Shown piece after piece: positions 16,953 to 25,872 of a DNA stretch of 46,047 nucleotides. Position 1 is the stretch's first letter. The number at the start of each line of letters is the position of its first letter. Source of the DNA: Clostridia bacterium (GTDB lineage: Bacteria; Bacillota; Clostridia; Christensenellales; CAG-138); assembly GCA_017523925.1 (NCBI GenBank), contig JAFWVQ010000060.1:1-46047 (forward strand), written 5' to 3'. The notes under the pieces are model-generated. The model worked only from the letters and a program-made list of their open reading frames with translations, did no database searches and had not been told where the DNA came from. A program made the position numbers and the translations under genes.

Positions 16953-17372
16953 TCAAACCTTCTTGTCAAACTGTACGCCGCATTCCCTGCAAGTCACCCT
17001 GATCTTCCCCTTCCCCTTTGGTGCTCGGTATTCTTTGCCGCAGCCGGGGCACTTAAAGTAACGATAGCCGGGATCACGCTTGATCTTCGCCGTGCTTGCT
17101 TGGCCGGCTCTATTGAAAAGCTTTGAGAAAGCGCCGCCCAAAAAGCCGGAAACCGAGCGTACAATGCTCTCGTAACCGATAAGCTCAGCCCGTCTTCGAT
17201 CGACGTTTTCGGAGAGCGCTCTGAAGAGGATCAGCGCCATGAGCAGCGCCGCGATCGCGCAAAGTATCATTCCGGCGGCGCTGTGCCACAGCATCACGCC
17301 GACAACGCAAAGAAGCGTTGACAGTATCAGCCCATCGCGTGATAATCTATCGAAACCATAGCCTTTATTCAT
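16953..17372 (-). CDS. Small membrane protein with C-terminal zinc ribbon
   Basis: The 139-aa protein has two membrane segments (about residues 14-31 and 34-52) and a cytoplasmic linker. It ends in a four-cysteine ribbon FKCPGCGKEYRAPKGKGKI...VTCRECGVQF (about 107-135), whose two CxxC pairs should bind zinc. No known family beyond this layout was recognised. ATG 17372 is chosen because GAAAGGG lies just before it. It follows the GH13 gene by 42 nt and is probably the last gene of that transcript. Confidence 0.8.
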   Translation of the reverse strand: MNKGYGFDRLSRDGLILSTLLCVVGVMLWHSAAGMILCAIAALLMALILFRALSENVDRRRAELIGYESIVRSVSGFLGGAFSKLFNRAGQASTAKIKRDPGYRYFKCPGCGKEYRAPKGKGKIRVTCRECGVQFDKKV

Positions 17373-17414
17373 ATTGATCCCTTTCTCGATAAAACTCTGC
17401 AGGTTTACCAATGC

Positions 17415-19418
17415 TTATACTTGTTCTAATACTTGCTCCGCTGCGTTTTCTTCCGAGGCTCTTTTGCGCCCCATCAGCATTAGCGCGCCGAGCGGAGGAA
17501 CGCTTACTACGATTCCTTCAGTCTCCAAATTCATTGAGTACAGCTTGCAGGAAAACAGTTCAACGTATCTTTCTGCGAAAGGCATTTCGCCTGCATCGGG
17601 TCCCTCGTAGAAATCATACTCATGAAGGCAGATAGTTTTGATCTCGTTTGAGCGGTTGATAAGCGTGATCACGGTACCGTCCTCGCCGCCTCTGAGAACG
17701 GCAAAAACATCCTTAGAGAGCGCCGCGAATGCTGCGCCGCCATGATTGAGCGCGCCCTTGATATGTCTGAGCTTGCCGAGAATGCGATACCTTTCAACAA
17801 GGTCTGCATCCTCCCTCCCCCACGGATAAGTCTCGCGGTTGAAGGGGTCGAAAAGCCCGGTCATGCCCGCTTCATCGCCGTAATATATGCAGGGCGGCTG
17901 AGGCATGGAGTAAAGCAGCGCGGCTGCAGTCAAGAGCCGCTTTTTGCCGCACTCAAGCTCCTCGGCAGTGGACGCGAATTTCGCCTGCTGCTCGCGCGAG
18001 AGCTCCCCCCTGCCCGGCGCACCGGACAGCGCGGAAAGAATGCGCTCCGAGTCATGGCTGCCGAGGATATTCATGCAAGCGCGATAGAAGGGCTCGGGGT
18101 AGCGCTCACGCTGACCGGCGAGTATCTGCTGCAGCTCATGCGCATCGATGCGGTACAACATGAAATCGACAACGGCATCCCTGAAGGGATAATTCATCAC
18201 CGAGTCGAGCTCGCTGCCGTAGACATAGTGCCTCAAGCCCTTATCCCAGAGCTTGTTTGAAGCGTCCTCCCAAACCTCGCCAAGAAGCACGCCACTTTCA
18301 TCGAGACTTTTGAGCTTGGCGCGAAGCATTTCGATGAAGCTGTCCGGCAGCTCATCCGCAACGTCGAGCCGCCACGAAGTTACGCCGCATTTAGCCCATT
18401 TTTCAAGCACCTTACAGATAAAATCCCTGTATGACTGCGAGTCCTCGGCGACCTCTGGCAGGCTCTTAAAGCCCCACCAACAGCGATACTTGCTCGGGAA
18501 TCTGTCGAAATGGTACCAGTCGAAATACGGCGAAGCTTTCCCGGAATATGCGCCGACGGAATCATAGCGGCCATATCTGTTGAAGTACACGCTGTCATCG
18601 CCCGTATGGGAGAAGACGCCGTCAAGCATCATGCGGATGCCGTGCTTCTCCGCCTCGCTGCAAAGCTTTTTAAGCTCATTCTCGTCGCCGAGAACGGGAT
18701 CGACGCGCAGGTAGTCGGCGGTGTCATAGCGATGGTTGCTTGCAGCCTCGAAGATCGGGTTCAGATAAATGCAGGTTATGCCGAGGCTTGCAAGGTAGGG
18801 CAGCTTTTCGCGAATGCCGCGCAGATCGCCCCCAAAAAAGTCGCACGGAGAATAATGGCGTTCACCTTTCAGCGGCTTGTAGAGCGCTGGCTCACTCCAT
18901 TCGGTATGCCGAACGACCTTGCGCCCGTGTTCCTCGTGATAGGATAGCCTATCGAGCGCTGATTTGCCGCTGCGTTCGTGCTGCGAACGGCTGAACCTAT
19001 CGGGGAATATCTGATAGACCGCGCCCTCGCGGAACCATTTCGGCGTTTCAAAGTCCTCACGGTAAACGGTTATCTGATAATCCTCCGGAGGGGTGTTCGT
19101 CAGCTTTCCAACACCGGTTCGAGCGCCGTAAAACAGCTTTTCACCGTAGATATCGATGATGAAAAAATACCAGATAAGCTGCGGAGTATCCGGAGCCGTG
19201 ATCTCGAATTCATGCACCACGTCGAAGCCGTCGCTGAATCGTCTGCTTTCGATACGCACTTCGAGCGAATCGCACCAAAGCCTCGCGGTCACGCTTGCGC
19301 TGTGCGCATCCGCACCCCAGAGCTTGATACGCAAAACCGCCTTTTCGCGGCAGCAAAGCGCACCCTGCGGAAGGCGGTAATACTTTTCTCTTGAATTATG
19401 ATATGCAAAAAGCTCCAT
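17415..19418 (-). CDS. GH13 alpha-amylase-family glycoside hydrolase (neopullulanase/cyclomaltodextrinase type)
   Basis: The 667-aa enzyme has an N-terminal beta-sandwich domain (about residues 1-125). A (beta/alpha)8 barrel follows with the GH13 conserved regions: LDGVFSHTG, SWRLDVADELP (nucleophile Asp), LLGEVWEDA (acid/base Glu) and ILGSHDSER (stabilising Asp). A C-terminal beta domain completes it. The N-domain and absence of a signal peptide suggest a cytoplasmic enzyme acting on maltodextrins or cyclodextrins taken up by the cell. The start ATG 19418 has only a weak ribosome site. It is 43 nt after ychF. Confidence 0.92.
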   Translation of the reverse strand: MELFAYHNSREKYYRLPQGALCCREKAVLRIKLWGADAHSASVTARLWCDSLEVRIESRRFSDGFDVVHEFEITAPDTPQLIWYFFIIDIYGEKLFYGARTGVGKLTNTPPEDYQITVYREDFETPKWFREGAVYQIFPDRFSRSQHERSGKSALDRLSYHEEHGRKVVRHTEWSEPALYKPLKGERHYSPCDFFGGDLRGIREKLPYLASLGITCIYLNPIFEAASNHRYDTADYLRVDPVLGDENELKKLCSEAEKHGIRMMLDGVFSHTGDDSVYFNRYGRYDSVGAYSGKASPYFDWYHFDRFPSKYRCWWGFKSLPEVAEDSQSYRDFICKVLEKWAKCGVTSWRLDVADELPDSFIEMLRAKLKSLDESGVLLGEVWEDASNKLWDKGLRHYVYGSELDSVMNYPFRDAVVDFMLYRIDAHELQQILAGQRERYPEPFYRACMNILGSHDSERILSALSGAPGRGELSREQQAKFASTAEELECGKKRLLTAAALLYSMPQPPCIYYGDEAGMTGLFDPFNRETYPWGREDADLVERYRILGKLRHIKGALNHGGAAFAALSKDVFAVLRGGEDGTVITLINRSNEIKTICLHEYDFYEGPDAGEMPFAERYVELFSCKLYSMNLETEGIVVSVPPLGALMLMGRKRASEENAAEQVLEQV

Positions 19419-19461
19419 AGCTTATGATTCTTTACTCAAAACATTTACTTATGCACAAAGC

Positions 19462-20550
19462 TTACACGTTGAAGCGGAACACGATTATGTCGCCGTCCTG
19501 AACTACGTAGTCCTTACCCTCGCTCCGCACAAGCCCCTTATCCTTACAGGCATTAAGGCTGCCCTCGCGAACGAGCGTTTCATAGGGAACGACCTCGGCG
19601 CGAATGAATCCGCGTTCAAAATCCGTGTGGATCTTGCCGGCGGCGCCCGGAGCCTTGGTGCCCTTGGTGATGGTCCATGCGCGAACCTCGTCCGTACCCG
19701 CGGTCAGGAAGCTAATGAGTCCGAGCAGGGAGTAGCTTGCGCGAACAAGCTTATCAAGTCCGCTCTCGCCGATGCCGAGATCCTCAAGAAACGCCGCTTT
19801 TTCTTCATCCGAAAGCTCGGAAAGCTCCTCCTCGACCTTCGCGCAAACGGTCATTGCCTCCGCGCCCTCCTTAGCCGCCTGCTCATAGAGAGCCTTTACG
19901 GCCTCGGGCTCGGTGCCGATCTCATCCTCGCTGATATTTGCAACGTAGATAACGGGCTTTGTGGTGAGAAGGAAAAGCTCGTCCGCAGCTTTGCGTTCAT
20001 CCTCGGTCATCTCCATGCTTCGAACGGGCTTCATATCATCGAGATGCGCCTTGATGCGCTCGAGGAATTCTATTTCGACGAGGTATTTTTTATCGCCGCT
20101 CTTGGAATTTTTCTTCGCCTTGTCGATCCTGCGGTCGATGGTCTCAAGATCCGCGTAGATCAGCTCGAGATTGATCGTGTCCATATCGCGAACGGGATCC
20201 ACGGAGCCGTCCACGTGAACGATATTCATATCCTCAAAGCAGCGCACGACATGCACGATCGCATCCACCTCGCGGATATGCGCAAGGAACTTATTGCCGA
20301 GGCCCTCGCCCCTGTACGCGCCGCGCACGAGACCTGCGATGTCGACGAACTTTATCACGGCCGGCACAAGGCTCTTTGGATGATACATTTCGTTCAATAC
20401 GTCGAGCCTGTGATCGGCAACGGCAACTACGCCCTCATTGGGCTCGATGGTGCAGAAGGGATAGTTCGCCGCCTGCGCACCGGCCTTGGTGATCGCATTG
20501 AAAAGGGTGCTTTTTCCTACGTTCGGAAGACCCACAACTCCGAGTTTCAT
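19462..20550 (-). CDS. ychF: Redox-regulated ATPase/GTPase YchF
   Basis: The 362-aa Obg-family P-loop protein carries G1 GLPNVGKST at residues 6-14, G3 in [17 protein letters not shown], and the atypical NxxE-type G4 segment (ISEDEIG region), which accounts for the family's ATP preference. A coiled-coil insert and a C-terminal TGS domain (about 280-362, ending in [10 protein letters not shown]) complete it. It is ribosome-associated and linked to stress responses. AAGGAG precedes ATG 20550. It leads the transcript that continues into GH13. Confidence 0.97.
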   Translation of the reverse strand: MKLGVVGLPNVGKSTLFNAITKAGAQAANYPFCTIEPNEGVVAVADHRLDVLNEMYHPKSLVPAVIKFVDIAGLVRGAYRGEGLGNKFLAHIREVDAIVHVVRCFEDMNIVHVDGSVDPVRDMDTINLELIYADLETIDRRIDKAKKNSKSGDKKYLVEIEFLERIKAHLDDMKPVRSMEMTEDERKAADELFLLTTKPVIYVANISEDEIGTEPEAVKALYEQAAKEGAEAMTVCAKVEEELSELSDEEKAAFLEDLGIGESGLDKLVRASYSLLGLISFLTAGTDEVRAWTITKGTKAPGAAGKIHTDFERGFIRAEVVPYETLVREGSLNACKDKGLVRSEGKDYVVQDGDIIVFRFNV

Positions 20551-20826
20551 ATGATAATTCTCCTTTTGATCCTAAAACAGCGGCGCGGCAAAGCCTAAAG
20601 CCGCTTTTTAATTATATCACAGAAGCTGTAATGTTTCAATATACTAAGCTGCATGAATTAGCTGCACGCAAAGGAGAGCTTGCATCGCTTGTCGAACAGA
20701 GATCCCGAATTGAATGATAATTTGCAGCGCTGTGCAGCCTTGCAGTATTAACCTCCTGCAAAATGCATATCTTATACAGGCGGCGTACAGGCCCTGTGCG
20801 CCGAACAAGGAACGGAGGTTATTCCA

Positions 20827-21093
20827 GTGAATATCTATATTGAATCAAGAGTGCTCGATATTGCCTGCTACATAATAGAAACCGGAGCAACCGTGCGCGC
20901 AGCGGCGGTCGTGTTCGGAGTGTCAAAATCCACGGTGCATAAGGATATTACAGAGAGGCTTAAGCAAATAAACAAAGCCCTTGCCGAGCAGGTTGCCGCT
21001 GTGCTCGATACGAACCGAGAGGAGCGGCATATCCGCGGAGGAAGGGCAACTTATTTGAAGTATCACGCTTTTGATGAGGTAAAGGGCGCGTAG
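20827..21093 (+). CDS. spoIIID: Sporulation transcriptional regulator SpoIIID
   Basis: The 88-aa DNA-binding protein controls mother-cell gene expression between the sigma-E and sigma-K stages. The helix-turn-helix ATVRAAAVVFGVSKSTVHKD (about residues 21-40) and the basic tail motif RGGRATYLKY are diagnostic. Translation starts at GTG 20827, with GGAGGT 7 nt upstream. The gene stands alone, divergent from ychF and convergent with tsaB. Sigma-E control is expected from the family, but I saw no convincing sigma-E promoter in the 276-nt gap. Confidence 0.95.
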   Translation: MNIYIESRVLDIACYIIETGATVRAAAVVFGVSKSTVHKDITERLKQINKALAEQVAAVLDTNREERHIRGGRATYLKYHAFDEVKGA

Positions 21094-21124
21094 AGTAAGG
21101 TGCTGCCGCAGACTCGGCACGATA

Positions 21125-21754
21125 CTACTCCTTGCGCATACGTTCGGCCTGCGATGGGCGCAGATACAGCGGAACGGCCGAGGGAGCAGACGGATGCTCA
21201 TTCTCGAGCGCCTCAAGGATAACGAGCGAAGCGCTGCATTCATGCTCGGCATTGAATGCGTCGCCGATACAAACGGCGTCATTCGGGAGGCGGTCGAGTA
21301 TCTCGCTTTTTATGCAGGCGCAGGGCTCGAAAACGCATGCTCCGTTTTCATAGATCGCCGCATATCCGTTCCCGTTCCGCGCATCGATCATAGTGCAAAC
21401 CGTGCCATCCGGCGACGGTGCGAGATTGCGAAGCGCGGCAAGCGAAGGCACGGAAATTACGGGCTTTCCGCAGGAAAAGGCAAGCGCATTGATGAAAGAA
21501 ACGCCTATGCGAACGCCGGTGAACGAGCCGGGGCCGATATCCACCGCGAATTCGTCCACATCTGAGACGGTCAGTCCCGCTTCCTGCAGCACTTCGTCCA
21601 CGAGCGCGCAAAGCGATACCGAATGCGGCCTTGCGCTCTCATCGCTTTTGAGCAGCATCACGCCACGGCAACTCAGGGTGTTTGAATTCGTTTCATCCAT
21701 ATATACCGCAGCGGAAGGGTGCTTTGCGGATGTCGATACAGCGAGTATGATCAT
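21125..21754 (-). CDS. tsaB: tRNA threonylcarbamoyladenosine biosynthesis protein TsaB
   Basis: The 209-aa protein has the TsaB ASKHA-type fold: an N-terminal ILAVSTSAKHPSAAVY, and the signature FAVDIGPGSFTGVRIGVSFI at about residues 68-87. It is the scaffold partner of TsaD and TsaE in making t6A37 on ANN-decoding tRNAs. Its start overlaps tsaE by 4 nt, so the two are translationally coupled. tsaD is not in this window. Confidence 0.93.
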   Translation of the reverse strand: MIILAVSTSAKHPSAAVYMDETNSNTLSCRGVMLLKSDESARPHSVSLCALVDEVLQEAGLTVSDVDEFAVDIGPGSFTGVRIGVSFINALAFSCGKPVISVPSLAALRNLAPSPDGTVCTMIDARNGNGYAAIYENGACVFEPCACIKSEILDRLPNDAVCIGDAFNAEHECSASLVILEALENEHPSAPSAVPLYLRPSQAERMRKE

Positions 21755-22209
21755 GGCTGCAGCTCCTCGAGAATGGCATCATATTCATCGCCGAAGGATA
21801 CGAGCTCGACCGTGCGAGGATCAATGCCGCTGCCTGAGATATGGATCTCGAGGCGGCTTTCGGGCAGCGCGTCCAAAACGTTTTCGCTCCACTCCATGAG
21901 AATGATGCCTGTTGGATCAAGGTATTCCTCAAAGCCCATTGCAAGCAGCTCGTCAGAAGAATCGAGGCGATAGCAATCGAAATGGTCTATTGTAAGATCG
22001 CCTGCTGTGTAGTGCTTGACTATCGTGAAGGTGGGGCTCGAGACTTCGGTTATGCCGAAGTAAGAGCAGAAGCCCTTCACAAAACAGGTCTTACCGGCGC
22101 CGAGGCCTCCGAAGAGCGCAATAAACCCGCCCTTTCGGAAGCTTTCGGCAAGCTTTTCGGCAAGGGCATGCATTTCGATTTGAGTTTCGATCGTAAGAAG
22201 TTTTTTCAA
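21751..22209 (-). CDS. tsaE: tRNA threonylcarbamoyladenosine biosynthesis ATPase TsaE
   Basis: The 152-aa P-loop ATPase has Walker A GGLGAGKTCFVKGF (about residues 33-46), SSPTFTIVKHY (switch-like region) and HFDCYRLDSSDELLAMGFEEY, all typical of TsaE. It stimulates the TsaB-TsaD complex during t6A synthesis. It lies 57 nt after tgt and overlaps tsaB by 4 nt, so tRNA modification genes tgt, queA, tsaE and tsaB share a transcript. Confidence 0.95.
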   Translation of the reverse strand: MKKLLTIETQIEMHALAEKLAESFRKGGFIALFGGLGAGKTCFVKGFCSYFGITEVSSPTFTIVKHYTAGDLTIDHFDCYRLDSSDELLAMGFEEYLDPTGIILMEWSENVLDALPESRLEIHISGSGIDPRTVELVSFGDEYDAILEELQP

Positions 22210-22266
22210 TTCAATAATACTAAAACAAGTCGGGTTGAAGCTTCGGTTTACGTTTCGAATGAGCCT

Positions 22267-23391
22267 TCACCACTCAAGCGCACCGCGGAGCATGAGCTCG
22301 TGGCGGTAGTCCATGAGCCTGTAATCCTCGATCGCCTTGCGGACGCCCTCCATCAGGCGGTAGGTGAAGCGAAGGTTGTGCATCGTTATGAGCTGCGCCG
22401 CGAGTATCTCCCCCGCCTTGATCAGGTGGCGGATATATGCCCTTGAGAAGTTGCGGCAGGCATAACAGTCGCAGCCCTCCTCGATCGGGCGTGTATCGTG
22501 CGCGAATTCGGCGTTGCGAAGCATCTTCTTTCCGTCGAAGGTGAAGGCAAGCCCGTTCCTTGCGGAGCGGGTCTGCAGCACACAGTCGAACATATCTATG
22601 CCGCGTATCGAGCCTTCAACAAGGCAATCCGGGCTTCCGACTCCCATCAGATAATGCGGCTTATCGGCAGGCATATACGGCATGAGCGCTTCAAGCATCT
22701 CGTACATAACAGGCTTCGGTTCTCCAACGGAGAGTCCCCCGATGCCGTAGCCGGGGAAATCCATATCGGAGAGCACCTTGGTGCTTTCGATGCGAAGATC
22801 CGCGTGCATACCGCCCTGGATGATGCCGAAGAGCGCCTGATCCTCGCGGGTGTGGCTCTTTTTGCATCTTTCCGCCCAGCGATGGGTGCGGTTCATTGCC
22901 GCGATCGCGTAGCTTCTGTCACAGTGCGCAGGCGCGCATTCATCAAAAGCCATTGCGATATCTGCGCCGAGCGCCTGTTCGATCTCCATGACGAGCTCCG
23001 GCGTGAAGAACATCTTATGACCGTCGATATGCGAACTGAACTCAACGCCCTCCTCGGTGATCTTATTCATGGCGGCGAGGCTGAACACCTGAAAGCCGCC
23101 GCTGTCTGTCAGCATCGGTCCGTGCCACTGCGAGAATTCGTGCAGGCCGCCTAGCTCCCTGACCAGCTCATGTCCGGGGCGCAGATGCAGATGATAGGTA
23201 TTTGCAAGCACGATGCCTGCGCCGACCTCGGATAGATCGCGCGGAGTCATCGCCTTGACGGTGGCCTGTGTGCCGACAGCCATGAAGCAGGGCGTCTCGA
23301 CCGTGCCGTGCGGCGTGTGCAGCCTTCCCCTTCTCGCTCCTGTTTGGGCGCAGGTTTTGATAAGCTCGTATCTTACCGGTGGTTGATTCAT
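22267..23391 (-). CDS. tgt: Queuine tRNA-ribosyltransferase
   Basis: The 374-aa TIM-barrel enzyme exchanges guanine-34 for preQ1 in GUN-anticodon tRNAs. Visible features are [15 protein letters not shown] (base-binding Asp), [13 protein letters not shown], the [14 protein letters not shown] segment, and the C-terminal zinc site [18 protein letters not shown] followed by ITMHNL (CxCxxC...H). Length is typical. GAAAGGA precedes ATG 23391. It lies 52 nt after queA. Confidence 0.97.
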   Translation of the reverse strand: MNQPPVRYELIKTCAQTGARRGRLHTPHGTVETPCFMAVGTQATVKAMTPRDLSEVGAGIVLANTYHLHLRPGHELVRELGGLHEFSQWHGPMLTDSGGFQVFSLAAMNKITEEGVEFSSHIDGHKMFFTPELVMEIEQALGADIAMAFDECAPAHCDRSYAIAAMNRTHRWAERCKKSHTREDQALFGIIQGGMHADLRIESTKVLSDMDFPGYGIGGLSVGEPKPVMYEMLEALMPYMPADKPHYLMGVGSPDCLVEGSIRGIDMFDCVLQTRSARNGLAFTFDGKKMLRNAEFAHDTRPIEEGCDCYACRNFSRAYIRHLIKAGEILAAQLITMHNLRFTYRLMEGVRKAIEDYRLMDYRHELMLRGALEW

Positions 23392-23442
23392 ATTCGATCC
23401 TTTCGTTCGGAGTCGGAGTTTGCGATTTCTTAATATAAAAAA

Positions 23443-24465
23443 TCAAATAAAGAAAGAAGCGTCGCCAAATGAGAAGAAACGGTATCTTTCTTTAATGGCG
23501 TGCTCATAAACGCGCATCACCTCGTCTCGCGAGGAAAACGCGCTGATCAGCATGAGAAGCGTGGATTCCGGCAGATGGAAGTTCGTAATAAGCGCATCCA
23601 CCGCCTTGAAGCGATAGCCCGGGGTGATGAAGATATCGGTGTTGCCCTTTCCCGGGTGAACGACGCCGCTTTCATCAGTGATGCTTTCGAGAGTGCGGCA
23701 GCTCGTAGTGCCGACTGCGATTATCCTTCCGCCCGCCGCTCTTGCGGCATTTATCCGGCAAGCAGCCTCTTCGGTGCATTCGTAATACTCGGAATGCATA
23801 TGATGCTCCTCAACGTTTTCAACAGAAACTGGGCGAAAAGTCCCAAGGCCAACGTGCAAAAGCACGTCCACGATATCCACACCCTTCGCCTTGATCCGCT
23901 CAAGCAGCTCAAGCGTGAAATGCAGCCCGGCTGTCGGTGCGGCGGCAGAGCCGTTCTCATGCGCGTAGACCGTTTGATAGCGTTCCTTATCCGCGACACG
24001 CTCGGTGATGTATGGCGGAAGCGGCACTTCTCCTGCACGGTCGAGCACCTCCTCAAAGATGCCCTCGTAGTCAAGGCGGATGATCCTGTTGCCGTCCTCA
24101 AGCACCTCGAGCACCGTGGCTGTCAGCTCGTCGTTTATAGTGAAGCTGCGGCCGGGTCTTGCCCTTCGCCCGGGCTTAACGAGGCACTCCCAACGCCGTT
24201 CGTCCAGTCTTTTCAGCAAAAGAAACTCCATCGCGCCGCCCGTATCGGGTCGATGCGCGTAGAGCCTTGCGGGGATGACTCGGGTAGTGTTGCGAACGAG
24301 CACGTCGCCCGGGTTCAGGTAGTCAATAATGTCCGAAAATACCCGATCCTCGATGGAGCGGGTTTTTCTGTTGTAAACGAGCAAACGGGAAGCCGACCGC
24401 ACCTCGGCAGGCGATTGCGCGATCAGCTCCTCGGGAAGCTCATAGTAAAAGTCGGAAGTTTTCAA
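23443..24465 (-). CDS. queA: S-adenosylmethionine:tRNA ribosyltransferase-isomerase
   Basis: The 340-aa enzyme converts preQ1-tRNA into epoxyqueuosine-tRNA with ribose from SAM. Family blocks are [20 protein letters not shown] at the N-terminus, [31 protein letters not shown] and the C-terminal [17 protein letters not shown]. Length is normal. It sits 12 nt after the nucleoside phosphorylase gene and before tgt, the usual queA-tgt pairing. Confidence 0.97.
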   Translation of the reverse strand: MKTSDFYYELPEELIAQSPAEVRSASRLLVYNRKTRSIEDRVFSDIIDYLNPGDVLVRNTTRVIPARLYAHRPDTGGAMEFLLLKRLDERRWECLVKPGRRARPGRSFTINDELTATVLEVLEDGNRIIRLDYEGIFEEVLDRAGEVPLPPYITERVADKERYQTVYAHENGSAAAPTAGLHFTLELLERIKAKGVDIVDVLLHVGLGTFRPVSVENVEEHHMHSEYYECTEEAACRINAARAAGGRIIAVGTTSCRTLESITDESGVVHPGKGNTDIFITPGYRFKAVDALITNFHLPESTLLMLISAFSSRDEVMRVYEHAIKERYRFFSFGDASFFI

Positions 24466-24477
24466 GCGGTGAATTCC

Positions 24478-25788
24478 TCACTCAATAACGTCGTAAACAA
24501 GCGGAAGCGGCTCGGGCTGATCATCGCGGATGGTTATGCCCAGCCTGAAAAGGCGCTCCGCCTCGGCAAGATCGGTTTCGTCATTTACGTAAAACACTGC
24601 GAGCTCATCGCCCTCTTCAATGCGGTCGCCATAGCGTTTTTTCATCAGGATGCCGACAGCGGGGTCGATGCTGTCCTCCACCTTTTCACGCCCTGCGCCA
24701 AGCAGCAGCGCCGCAGTGCCGAGAAGCTTGGCGTCCATCTCCGCAACGTAGCCCGAAGCTTCGGCGCGGATCGGGATGCACCTGTTGACCGAAACGAGCT
24801 TTTCGGGATCGTCAACATAGCTTGGATCGCCGCCAAGCTCAACGAGCATGCGGCGAAGCCTTGCAAGCCCCTCGCCCGATTCGATCGCGCTTTTAAGCAT
24901 TGGGATCGCTTCGGCCTTATCCGCAGCCAAGCCGGAAAGCTTGAGCATCTGCGCGGCAAGCTCGAAACAGACCGATGTCAGCGGGTCGTCATAAGGCACC
25001 TTTCCACTGAGCACCTCGATGGCCTCCTTCATCTCGAGGCCGTTGCCTATCGCCATGCCGAGCGGGCGGTTCATATCGGTGATCAGCGCAACGGTCCTTC
25101 TTCCGACGGCTTTACCTATCTCGACCATGACTCCTGCAAGTCTGACGGCTTCATCGAGCGTTTCCATGAATGCGCCTGAGCCCGTTTTAACGTCCAGCAC
25201 TATCGCGTCAGCACCGGAGGCGATCTTCTTGCTCATTATGCTCGAGGCGATGAGCGGGATGCTCTGCACGGTGCCGCTAACGTCGCGCAGCTGATACATC
25301 TTTTTATCGGCGGGGTCGAGATTTTTGGATTGCCCGACCACGCATACGCCTGTTTCGCGAACGATATGCTTAAACCTTTCGAGCGGCTGTTCGACACAAA
25401 CGCCGGGCACGGACTCGAGCTTATCGAGGGTGCCGCCGGAATGGGCAAGCCCGCGGCCGCTCATCTTGGCGACCGTGCCGCCGCATGCGGCAACGAGCGG
25501 AGCAACGACGAGGGTCGTGGTGTCGCCCACACCGCCGGTGGAATGCTTATCCACCTTCACGCCCGGAAGATCGCTCAGATCGATCGTTTCACCGGAATCG
25601 ACCATGGCGGAGGTAAGGTATGCCGTCTCCGTATCGGTCATGCCGCGACAACAGACGGCCATCATCCATGCGGTAAGCTGATAGTCGGCAACGGTGCCGT
25701 TGCCGATGCCGTTTATTATGAAAGCTATCTCTTCGCGGCTGTGTTCAAAGCCGTCTCGCTTTTTTGCGATAAGATCGGTGATAAGCAT
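24478..25788 (-). CDS. pdp: Pyrimidine-nucleoside phosphorylase
   Basis: The 436-aa protein belongs to the thymidine/pyrimidine-nucleoside phosphorylase family, which cleaves uridine, thymidine or deoxyuridine with phosphate. The signature VDKHSTGGVGDTTTLVVAPL is at about residues 80-99, followed by GRGLAHSGGTLDKLES. The C-terminal barrel-sandwich domain (about 335-436) holds SVNRCIPIRAEASGYV. It is a salvage enzyme of the nucleoside catabolic pathway. It lies 12 nt before queA, whose relation to it is positional only. AAAGGAGTAGGTC precedes ATG 25788. Confidence 0.93.
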   Translation of the reverse strand: MLITDLIAKKRDGFEHSREEIAFIINGIGNGTVADYQLTAWMMAVCCRGMTDTETAYLTSAMVDSGETIDLSDLPGVKVDKHSTGGVGDTTTLVVAPLVAACGGTVAKMSGRGLAHSGGTLDKLESVPGVCVEQPLERFKHIVRETGVCVVGQSKNLDPADKKMYQLRDVSGTVQSIPLIASSIMSKKIASGADAIVLDVKTGSGAFMETLDEAVRLAGVMVEIGKAVGRRTVALITDMNRPLGMAIGNGLEMKEAIEVLSGKVPYDDPLTSVCFELAAQMLKLSGLAADKAEAIPMLKSAIESGEGLARLRRMLVELGGDPSYVDDPEKLVSVNRCIPIRAEASGYVAEMDAKLLGTAALLLGAGREKVEDSIDPAVGILMKKRYGDRIEEGDELAVFYVNDETDLAEAERLFRLGITIRDDQPEPLPLVYDVIE

Positions 25789-25872
25789 GACCTACTCCTT
25801 TGGTTGATGATATCAGCGCAGAGTTTATCTTAAGTTAAGCAAAAGCTCTGCAAGCGGCTGCAAACGGTCGCG

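Noticed and set aside
20551..20826. A sigma-E promoter for spoIIID
   Set aside because: A GCATATC and a CGTACAGG box are present, but the spacing (about 12 nt) and match are too poor to call.
23392..23442. A preQ1 riboswitch between queA and tgt
   Set aside because: The gap is 52 nt and shows no preQ1-class hairpin with A-rich tail pairing; the genes are simply co-transcribed.
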